From a virus, in the IMG/VR virus record IMGVR_UViG_3300035228_000835, positions 1 through 22,034 of that record: 22,034 bases of DNA. One strand, given 5' to 3'. Positions 9,501 to 21,500 of this stretch are shown here, piece by piece (within the stretch, counting starts at the first letter, position 1; each line of letters begins with the position of its first letter). The position numbers were made by a program, and so were the translations under genes. The notes beneath the pieces were generated by a model. That model saw only the letters and a list, made by a program, of their open reading frames with translations, searched no databases and was not told where the DNA came from.

Positions 9501-12500
9501 TGCAGGTGGCAGACCTCAAAGACCTCGTTTCATCATTGATGAATATGATGCCTTATATTGCGTCTTTGATCTTTATAACAATGCCATTCAGAAGAATTCT
9601 TCTATTGGTGTGTTCAAACTTCCTAGAACTCAGATCAACGAAAACGAACCAACGTTTGAATTCTACAAAGTTCTTGCACCTAGTGAAGATTTTGTTTCCA
9701 TCAACCATTCGGACATCACTATCGATGTCTTTGGTAATCTGACTCTGGTTTCTGATGTTAAGTATACAGAGAACAGCAGAAAAATTGCTATCCACTATAT
9801 CAAGTTTGATGGCACTGTTCTCAAGCAATCCACAGTTGAGTCTGTAGACACCGTTGGTCTATCTGCTCAAACTCATATTGTTGATAATTCTGGTGATGTT
9901 GTCACCTTTAGCAACAAGCAGATTTCCGATCAGGTATCCTCATATCGTTATAACGGTAGTGATGGTGCTGGTGGATTTATTGCATCTGTCAATAACATTA
10001 CTGGTATTACTGCCACTCGTGGTGCTGGTGTTCAAGCAGTTGGCACTATTTCTGGTGCTGTACAAGCAAGAGCAACAAATATTGGTAATATCACCGTTTC
10101 TACTGGCGCTGCACTTGCTCGTGGTGGTCTTATTGCTACTCTTGGTGGTCAATCTGGTGCTGATACTCAACGTGCTGGTACTGTTGCAACTGTTAGTAAT
10201 TTCTCTGCTGCAGAAGCACTTCGTGGTGGTGCTGTCAACGATGTAACTAATATCTCTACTGCTGATCCTAAACGTGGTGGTGTTATTGCAACTGTAGACA
10301 CAATCAATGCTGCTGATTCCAGACGTGGTGGTCGTGTTACCTTGGTTGCTAACCCTAGTGCTGCAAACGCACTGCGTGGTGGTAAAATCCTTGGTACTCA
10401 AAACGTTGGTGCTGGCAATCCATCAAGAACTGCAGGGACATATCTTAACGTAACTAATTCATCCAGTGCTAATGGTACTGGTGCAACGTTTAGCGTCACT
10501 GTCAATAATTCTGGTGCTGCATCTATCAGTGTAACTGGTGGTGGTATCTCATATGCCATCGGTGAAACAATTACTGTTGCTGACTCCGAACTTGGTGGCG
10601 GTGGTGCTCCTGCTCTAACATTTGATGTTGCATCTACTGGTGGTTTTAGTTACACAGGTGTTGCACCTAGTGCTGGTTCCGCAAACGGTAATAATGCAAC
10701 CTTTGATGTTGGTGTATCCAATACTGGTGATGTTTCTATCACAATTAACACAGGTGGTATTGGTTACCTTACAACCGAAACTCTTACAATTCCTGACTCC
10801 AATATTGGTAACTCTGGTGCACCTAATGTAACTTTTGATGTTACTGGTGTTGGTGGATTCCAATATAACGGTGTTGCTTCTTCCGCTGCAACAGATGGCA
10901 CTGGTGCAACATTCAATGTTACTGTTGATGGTAGTGGTGCTGCAACTGTTGTGCAGGTTGCTAGTGGTGGTCTTGCATATGCAGTTGATGAAACTGTAAC
11001 TATTCAGGATGCAGTTTTAGGTAATAATGGTGGAAATGCATTAACATTTGATGTTGCATCAATTACTGCTCCCTTAACGTATACAAACGTCCCTGCAACT
11101 AGCGTAACTGGTGTTGGTACAAACGCAACATTTGACGTTACTATCACTGCTAATGGTGCGGCATCTATCAGCGTTAATGCTAATGCAGGTCTATCATATG
11201 CTGTCGGAAACCAACTTTCAATTGCCGATTCTGCTCTTGGTAACAGTGGTGCTGCAGCACTGACATTTGATGTCAATTCAATTAAGGCACCTCCTCTATA
11301 CACCAATATTGCTACCACTTCAAACGGTAACGGTACTGGTCTCGTTACACAAATAACGATTGACTCTTCTGGTGCTATTAACTTTATCAATATTGTCAAT
11401 GCTGGTCAAGGATACTTAGTTGGTGATACGATCACTGTTCAAGATTCAGATATTGGTAACACTGGTGCTGCTGATATAACCTTCCAGGTTGCATCTGTAT
11501 CTGGTGGTGCTATTTACGTTAACGTTGTTCCTACAAGCACATCTGGTTCTGGTACTGGTGCAACATTCAATATTACGGTTGATGCATCTGGTACGATCAC
11601 TAATATTGCTACCGTTACTGCAGGTAGAGGATTTGCTGTCGGTGAAGTAATAACTATCGCTGATGCTGACCTTGGTAATAGAGGTGCAGCAAACTTCACC
11701 TTCCAAGCAGCAACAACTACTGGTATTACATACTCAAGTATTTCTACATGGAGTGTATCACCTTCTGGTGGTACTGCTGCTGTATTTGATGTCGTTATAG
11801 ACAACCTGGGTGCTATTACAAGTGTAACTCCCACAAATCGTGGTGCTTCGTTTAGTGCTAATGATGTTGTAACTATTGCTGATGCACAACTTGGTGGCAC
11901 TGGTGCTGCTAATGTTGAATTTACTGTTACATCCATTCAAGGTCATCAGTATAATGCAGTTATTCCTGCATCAAATACTGGTTCTGGTCAATTTGCATCC
12001 TTTGATATTACTATCAATGGTTCTGGTGCTGCTAGTGTTATTGCAATTAATAATCCTGGTCAAGAATTCCAAGTTGGTGACACCTTTACTGTAACTGATG
12101 CACAAATTGGTAACTATGGTGGAGCAAACTTAACTTTCCAGGTTGCAACACTTCAAGCAATCACATATTCAAATATCTCTGCTGCAGGAGGTAGTGGTAC
12201 TGGTGCAACTATCGATCTGAACGTTGCTGCAAACGGTACAGTTACCGTTCAAATGAATAAGACTGGTAGAGGATATAGCGTTGATAATATTCTGACAGTT
12301 ACCGACTCACAACTCGGTAATTATGGATATACAAACGTAACTCTAACAGTTGCAACTATCATCAACGTATTTGATACCACAAAACAAAACCGTGGTACTG
12401 CATCACTGTTTAATGCAACTGATGCACTCATTGATACTGCATCTAAGAAGTACGGTGAGGCATCTCTACAATTTAACGGAGCAAACCACTTTACTATTGA

Positions 12501-15500
12501 AGGTCTTGACCTGAATACTACTGAGTGGACTCTGCAGGCATGGTTCCATATTGCTTCTGCTACACATACTGCCGCGGCTAGCACTCCTACATTCTTTGAA
12601 ACACATCCTAATGATGGAAGTGTACCTTCCAACGTTCTGAAGTTTTATATTGATGGTGTAAGTGGTAGTGCTGATTTTGGTAAGGTTAAATTAGATTTCC
12701 AAGGCGCAGAAGTTGCCGAATCTACAAGTGCTACCGTTTGGGCAAACTTTGCTAGCGATCAATGGGTACATATTGCTCTGGTTAAATCAGAACCAAGTCT
12801 TGGTAGTTATACTTACACTATGTTTAGTAATGGTACACAGATTGCTATCTGGACCAACACTACGAATATTGGTATTGACAATGTGTATGTTGGTGGTACA
12901 CAAACACCTACCGCTGATACTACAATCATCGGTCATGTTGATGACTTTGTGGTTGATGATGATGCACAATACACTGGTTCTTCATTCACTGCTCCTGATG
13001 CAGAGGTCTTAGTTCGTACAAACAACTCTAACTTGGCACTTGTCAAATTAGATCGCCTCCACGATAAGCGTGGTACATATGCACTATCAACTCTCTCTAA
13101 TCACACTTCTGCTGTAATTGTAGAGAACACTAACTGGACATACAACACTCAGACGCAACCTCCGATTACTCAGTGGAACATCGGACCTGGTGGTCTGCAA
13201 ATTCTTGACTATGCTGATGTTAATAGTCAATTGACAACTGGCATCTACAACTTTACCAATACTTCTGAACTGTTTGCGTCTAAAACTTCTACGGTTCCTA
13301 CACCTGGTGGTAGAAAACTGGTTATTAGTCCGTCTGTTATTCCTAAGTATTACATTAAGGATGCTGCCTATCAGAAGATTGATAACGTCCAAACACTAAC
13401 ACTCAATCAGGAAGTTAAGTTCAGTAAGGGTGAAATTCTTCAACAATATAACGACGCTGGTACTACCCAGCGTTATGGAACGATTGTTGAGATTCCTGTT
13501 GGTACTGAAGCATATCCTAATCTTGGTACTACCTATAAAATTGGTAATATCTTCCCTGCTGGTGCCACATTTGACCTAGCACAAAAATTACGTTCTACAT
13601 CAGCACAAGACTTTGGTAGTAACGTTATTACAGGTATTTCTTTTGTTGCATCCCGTGCATATACAGAGTGGGAGCAAGCAAAGTCATACACTACTGGTGA
13701 TGTAGTTTATTCTGCTGGCAGAATTTATACAGCAACCACTGTTGGTACTTCTGGTGTAAACGCTCCAACACATGATACTGGTAATGCTACTGATGGTGGC
13801 ATTTCTTGGGATTACACTCAGGGATCTACTAATCCAATTGAAGTGGATCTTTCCAATACTGCATACCCAACTCCAAAACAACCTCTATGGCAATCGCTCA
13901 TAGTATATGACATTGGAGATCAAATTTATTACGGAAGAAATCTCTACACTTGTTCTGTTGCAGGCCGAACATCTAAGGTCGCACCTTCCCATGGTAGCGG
14001 GACTGCTACCGATGGAACTGTTACTTGGACCCATACTCAAACGTTCGATCCTCTGAGTGATTATGCAACGTTTAAGGACTTTGATGCTACAGAAAACTGG
14101 TATGCAATCCGAATTGATAAAATCTTTAGTGATTCCAATTTCATTGCTAATGATAGTCTAAGCATTGGCGGTACAGTTACCGTTAACCCTAAAGTTGACG
14201 AACCCACTGTTCTGCAAATTAATAACGTAACTAGCGTTCAGCAAGTTAGTGTAACTGCTGTACTTGATAAAACTATTAAGGTTGTATCTCAGACTAGATC
14301 TAATGAAGTGTTCTGTGTCGCCAACTCTAGACACAACTTCACTGCTGGTGACATTCTGTTCACTGAAGGATTTACAACTAACGATTTTAATGGTTCATTC
14401 TTCATTAAAGAGATATTCTCTTCTAGGAATTTCATTTTTACATTGCGTGGTATTCCTGCTGCTGAACCTGCTTTTGTTCAGAATAGCATTGCAAGAGTTA
14501 ACATCTATACTAAGCACCCAACTCTTGTACTAACAAGAAATCACAACTATATCTTTGATATGAGCGATAGTAGTAACGCTGGTTACTTCTTATCATTCTC
14601 TCAAGATAACGAATTCAAACTTGAATACTCATTCAATAATATTGAAAGAGAAGGCACCCCTGGTGTGTTTGATGGTACTAATTCACCATTCGTTAAGTTG
14701 AAAGTTGATGGTCAGGTTACCAATATCTCATATTATTTTGATCCTTCTAGAATTGGTGCTAATTCTCCTGTGGGTTCAACATCATTTGTTGATGTTAAGA
14801 AGACACCTTTTGATGGAACATATAATGTTACTGAAACTGAAAGTGATACAATTTTCAAATTCCCATTGATTCGTGAACCTGAATTCCAGAATGCAAATGT
14901 TGGCGAGAATGATCAGGATGTACCTTATTCCACATACTCAACATCATCTAGACGTGCAATCGGACCTATTGCAAATATCAAACTGATCTCTGCTGGTGGT
15001 TTCTATAAGAAGTTGCCTATCATTCAGGATATTGCATCCTTCCGTCAGATTGAACGTATCAATATTACCTCTGGTGGTTCCGAATATGCAATCGGCACAT
15101 ATGATCAAGTATCCATCCTTGGTGATGGTGAAGGTGGTCTCTGTCGTATTACTGTTGCTGTTGATGAGGAAATCGGTTCTGGTACTATCACTAGCGTTGT
15201 AATTACGGATCCTGGTAAAGGATATACTACTGGTAGTGTTGATGTTGATTCAATTCAAGGTATTCTTGGACCTCAGTTAACTGGTTCAGGTGCCGATTTA
15301 GAAGTCGTCATCCCTGATGAGGGTACAGGTGCATCTGTGTTCTTGACAGGTAAGAACATCGGTAAGATCAAAAAACTTAAGAACAATGAATTTGGTTATG
15401 GTTACTCCCATGACTATACACTGAAACCTGAGATTACATTCCCTGTCAACCTTCAGTTGTTCAACACCTCTATCTTGTCCCAGATCAAGATCACAAATCC

Positions 15501-18500
15501 TGGTGCTGGTTATACATCTGCTCCTAGCGTTATTGTCGTAGGTGGCGGTGGATTTGGTGCTGAAGCAGTTGCAATCGTTAAAAATAACAGACTGAATGAG
15601 ATTCAAATTAAGAATCCTGGTGCAGGTTACTCTTCGGAACCTGTTGTTAACTTGAAGTCTGAGTTTAACTATGTTGTTAACCTTGACCTAAATTATCTGC
15701 AGTTTAACTTCCCTCATGGTATTACCCAGGGTGCTGCAATTTCATTTAGAGCAGATGATGTTGGTTCCACTGAAGGCGAACTTCCAAAACCAAGTTCTGC
15801 AGGTTTGACCAGTTTGGTTGCAAACCAGATCTATTATGCAATTGCTGGTGATGTAAACTCTCTTGAAAGTGATCAAATTAGATTTGCACTGACACCTGCT
15901 GATGCGGAGTCTGGTAACTATATCACCTTCCTGACACAGGGTGCAGGTCGTCAAGTTTTACTTACTGAAGTATTTGGTGGTGCTGCTGAAGCAATCGTTG
16001 AAACCTCTAGATTCCTCCAGGGTGAGAAAGTTTACATGGGCGATAGCGAAGAACTTGCAACTGTTTTCGCAACTGTCTCTAATAACAATGGTTGGCAGAT
16101 CGGTCCTAAGATCTTGAAACTTGTAGATCTTGATGGTGAGTTTATTGCTGGTCAACGTGTCAATGGAACAGTCTCCCGTGCATCTGGTGTTATTGACAAC
16201 ATCTCTCTTGCTAAAGGTGTGCTGAATATCGGTTCTCTGACTGAGACACCTGGTAAGTTTATCGATGACGTTGGTAAACCTTCCGAGATCGTTCAGAAGA
16301 TTCAAGACTCCTTCTTCTATCAGAACTTCTCCTATGTTATTAAGACACAAAGTCCTATTAACCTCTGGAAAGCACAAATTCTGGAGAACAACCACCCCGC
16401 TGGTTTCAACATGTTCGGTCAGTTACAACTGACTGGCGGTAAGGACATCTCTGGTCGTAAGGTTGGAACTGAGTTCATCAAACAGGTGAACATCAACGAA
16501 TACTCCAACGTTAACGAAGTTACATCATTCGCTGCTGCTGAACCTCAGTATTCCGACTTTAATAACACTGAAGTTCTCTTCCGTAGAAAGCGTTTGACCA
16601 ACTCTGAGGAAATCTTGACTTCTATCGTTAAGAAGTTGGATGACATTGCAGGTCAGTTTGACGGTATTGAGACCCAGTTCCCAATCACTGTTGAAGGTGA
16701 ACAGGTCATCGTTAACAACAATCAGTTGTTGATCCTGCTTAACGGTGTTGTTCAGGCACCTGTTGTTTCTTATGACATTGTTGGTGGTAACATCGTATTC
16801 AAAGAAGCACCCAAGGCACCTTCTAAAGTTGTCTATAGAGATGCAACTATTGACTTCCTACCAATTACTAGATTGACACTTTCCAATGTGTCTGGTATTT
16901 TCCCAGAAATTGGTTACCAAATTACAGGTAACCAGAGTGATGCATTTGCAACTGTTATTTCATCTGCAGGTAACACTGTAGATATTGTTGACATCACAGG
17001 TGGTCCTTTCCAGAACAATGAAAGAATTGATGTTGGTGCCCTTGGATTTAGTGCACTAATTGATAGTCAGTTAAGTGTTTCTCAGGAAAACCTTTTCCAG
17101 TTTGACGAAACTCTGGTTTGCACCAATCGCTCTCGTGGTAACCCGACTGCACAAATTAATGCTATTAACTTGAATGTTGATGGTACTGCTGGTAATGATA
17201 TTGTTTTGTCTAAGACATCAGGTACCGCTGAGTATGAGGTTGGTGTATTTGACTTCCGTCTACAAGACATTGTTTACTCCACAAGATCTAATCTTGCTGC
17301 AAGAATTACTGTTCTTGCACCTTATCGCGATCCTATTACCAACGACGTTGTTGATACACAAGAACTGACTGCTGGTTCATCGTTCTATGGTCTACTCTTT
17401 GAGCGTTTGATTAGTCAATCTTATCCTAACGTTCTGTTGGATGATATTTCTAAATCTAGTATCACTCCTGTCGCACTGCTTGACTCTGATATCAGAATCA
17501 ACGCTAACTTCCTTGACTTTGAAGAAGTTCGTTCCTCTGAAATTACATATACTGACCTGAGTAACGGCGTCTTCAGTGAAGGCGACACTGTTAGAAATAT
17601 CAAGGTCAACTATAACAACCCAATTCTTGGTTCTTCCTACGGCGTTGCTGCAAACCGTCATGCTGACGCTAGTTTCATGATTGCTGGCAATAAGGATGAG
17701 ATTGTTGACTTTGCAACAGCAGAAATTGCTGTCATGCATCCAGACTTCTACTATCCTGGGGCATCTCAAACTGATGGACGTTCACGTTATCGTGATGCAT
17801 ATCGTCTGATCCAAAAGAACAAAGAGTATATCGTAGCTAAAGCATTCTACGATATGACTCAGCAATATCCATCTTTGGTTATTCCTAACAGCACTAAGTG
17901 TAAACGTGACCTTACATACTACGTCGATGCAATTGCATATGATGTATTTGCAGGTGGTAACAAGTATGCTCGTAAATTTATTGAAGAATACTATAGTAAC
18001 GGCAACCTTGCATACATCAACGCTCAGGTAACTGAAACTGTTTGGGGTTATAACAAGGCAGCCGACTATATGAAGTCCGCACTGACTAATCAACTTACTG
18101 GTTCAACAGCAGTTGATGGTATTACATATACACATTATGCAGATACATCAATCACTCCTGGTCTTGCAAACTATGGTGGATCTGGTAGTGCTATCAATAA
18201 TGATGATGCTGGTGCTTGTGCTGATATTCAGGCTGCACTTGATACTCTCGCTGCTACGATCTCTGAAACTCTTCTTTCAAATCAAGACTTCAGCGACATT
18301 ACTCCTACTGAACCTACCAGTTATAACAGCAATGAAACTAAGTGCCGCAGAGATGTTGGTCTCTTCGTTGACGCTATTGTTAAGGATGTCAGAAGTGGTG
18401 GTAACACAAACACCGTTAGTTTTTCTAAGTCCTACTTTGAAGGTGCAACATTCATCAATAACGGTGTTGTTGGTGAGCAAGCAGAAACCTGGACTGCACT

Positions 18501-21500
18501 TTCTAAGGCAAGAGATCTCACATATAGAGCAATTAACAACCTTCTATATTACAAGGTAATGCCTACCAGTGGTACTGGTGACAACGGTGTGTACAACCTT
18601 AATGATCCTTCTACATATGATTCTAGTACAGCACTTGTAGAGTTCACTCCTACTGCTGCTGTATATACACCTAACAGTGGAAGTATGGTTCTGACTATTG
18701 GTTCTCACTCGTTGACTACCTCTGATACAGTTACCATCAGACCTCATTCTTTGTCGTTCCAATGCGACATGGATGGTGGTCAAGCAATTAAAACTTATCC
18801 ACAACCATATTCCACTCCGTTTGAGGATGATCTTGCAATTTCTGCAACAAGTGCAACCACAATTACAGTTAATGTTGGTGCATCTCCTTTGGTGCAGTTT
18901 ACTCCTACTGGTGCTACCTATACCCCAGCAACGGGTGACATGGAAATCACAATCGGTGCTCACTCTTTGGAAGCAGGTAAGCATGTAACGATTGCCGATC
19001 AATCAATTTCCTTTACTTGCACACAAGACGGTGACGTATCAGTTGAGTCATATCCTCGCACTACAGACATGGCGTCAGGTGCGTCTCTGATGATTGAAGG
19101 CGCGACTGCCACAACAATTACTGTAAACGTTGGCACATCTCCTGCCTCTCAGCAATATGCCCACACTTATAGTGGTGCATCTGCTAACGCTATTTCTGCT
19201 GGTGGTGGATTTACTCACACATTCATTAATGCCAGTGCTGGTGCTGTATACACAGGTGGTGGCGTAACTGCACATTCCTACGATGTTGATTATGCATCTG
19301 GCGGTAGACAATCCGTTTCTAACTGTGCGAACGTACAATCAACAATTAATACACTAACTGACATCGGTCTTAAGACCATAGCAGTTGGCAATCTTGATTA
19401 CATCAACGCTCTTGCAAATATCGATGATGGTTCATTCCGTGAGGGTGAAACTGTTCGTGTTAATAAGATTGCATACAAAGATAGGTCTAGTGGTTTGTTT
19501 GCCCTTGGCGACAATATCACTGCAAAAACTTCTGGTGCAACCTTCAAACTCGCAGGTGTTAACGCTGGTTTGAAGTGGTTGTTTGCTGATGCCACTGGCG
19601 TTAGTGCAACTCTTCAAGATCGTGAGTATATCACAAACTCCACACTGACAAACCCTGGTTCGTCTGCTGTTACTCAAAGTATTGTTATTACCAACAAAAG
19701 TCTTGCTAATAGCAAAAAATCTTTGAAGTTTGTTACCAACTCGTATCTGAAGCAAGTTGATTCTTATGACTTCGATTTCGGCACTGGTAACCTAACATTT
19801 GAGGCATGGATCTATCCTACTGGCATCTCTGGTACACAGTACATCTTTGATTGCCGTAGAAGCAGTGCAACCAGTGGTTTGAATATCAGAATGGTGGATC
19901 AAACACTGCGTGTATTTGATCACACTACAAACATTATTCTGTCAGGTAATGTCTTTACCACTACTAACACTTGGTACCATGTTGCAGTTGTCAGAAATGA
20001 ATCTGTCATGTCTGCATATGTCAATGGCACACAAGCAGGAAGTAATGCAAGCAACAGTACAGACTTTGGTTATGGTCCTTGCTACATCGGTGCTGATCGT
20101 AATGGTTCCAGTGGTTTCATTGGAAACATGGATAACGTTGCAATCAGAAAAGGTGAAGCATACTACACTTCTGCCTTTACTGCACCTAGCACCGTTTCAT
20201 ATGGTGATGACAATATTATCTTTGGTTTGACGGGTGATACTCCTTTCATTCTTTCTACAACTGAAGTTTACGCAACCTTCACAGGTACAACAGTTTCGTC
20301 TGCAACTGCTAAGTCAATCGATTATGACAACAAACGTGTCATCATTGAAGACATCGATCTGTCTCGTGATGGTCATCGTGTTGTTGCTGAAATTCTTGAG
20401 AAGAATGATCTATGGATTGCTGAGGTTGCTGTCGGCAGAATGGCGACAGAATACCCTGACTTTATTATCCCTGGCGATAACGCTGCACTCCAAAGTTATG
20501 GTGGCACAACAGCATGTATTCGTGACACTAGAGATTACATCCTAGATGCAATCATTAAAGATCTTAAGTATGGTGGCGATTACTATACAACTACTATTGC
20601 TAGAGGTTATCTTGCTACAGATGGTTCTGTTGATTTTGTCGAGAAAGAATTGCTGCAAACGCTCTTCGCTTGGCAAGAAGCAGGCAGACTTGCCAAGTAT
20701 GTTGTTACCACAAGTGACACTGATTTAACTGATCCTGAAACTCAAATTCTTCGTATTCCTCATGGGATTTCTGGTGGTGCTTCTGTCGCCGTACAGAATG
20801 AAATTGATACTCTTACTAATAATATTCTTGACATCCTTGGACCTACTGGTGATCGTTATCGTGATGCTGGCAATTCCCTTTGGAAGAATAGAACTTACAT
20901 TGCTGAGGAAGCAGTTGGATACATTCAGAACAAGTGGCAAGTTACCATCAACGGCAATGCTTATGACAAACTCGTTATGCCTGGATATGGTGAACCATAT
21001 TGCTTGAGGGATCTTAAGGACTTTGTTATTCCTGCAATCATCAGTGACCTGATTACTGGCGGTAACTCTGCTGTAAATAATGTCATTGACCAATATCTAG
21101 ATTCCAACAAAGATATTCTTCACGTTGATGAAGAACTTCTGCCGATGGTTGATGCTATTGAATATTGTAAGTATTTGTCACTCAAGGCAATCAACCAACT
21201 CCTTGTTACCTTCGGTCAGGCAACTCCTGCCGATCAGGGTGCTGATTATTCTGACGATTACTACGTCGCACAGTATACCCAACAGACAGCATATAGACAG
21301 CAAGATGACGCTATCAACAATACTGTTGATCCTGTAGGTTACGACTTTAACCGTTCTGACATCCACAGATACCTGGATGCAGCGAACATGATCGAGGTGA
21401 ACAAAGATCAGATTGCTTCTGAAGCAGTTATGTCGATGAACGATCTTTCTAAGTTCTCCAACATCGAGGTTCCTGGTGGACAGGTTAACTGTATGGATGA

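Noticed and set aside
9940-10401. Long antisense frame over the 17-residue repeats (also a + strand shifted frame over 9854-10246)
   Set aside because: Both follow from the periodic GGT/GTT/ACT codons of the repeat array; their Ser/Thr/Asn/Cys-rich or Leu/Val-rich translations are typical mirror or shifted readings of the giant gene.
11004-11936. Antisense frames rich in Ala/Pro/Val that look protein-like
   Set aside because: They mirror the 72-residue repeats; their regularity is explained by the sense repeats.
9967-12369. CRISPR array or non-coding tandem repeat DNA
   Set aside because: Units are contiguous, coding and diverged at DNA level, with no spacer-repeat alternation.
10438-12369. 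RTX or collagen-like repeats
   Set aside because: There is no GGxGxD nonapeptide and no Gly-X-Y triplet; the units are about 72-residue beta modules.
18544-19002. Antisense frame of 152 codons
   Set aside because: It lies wholly inside the giant coding frame, has a Cys/Arg/Thr-rich composition with no recognisable motif, and has no ribosome site that sets it apart.
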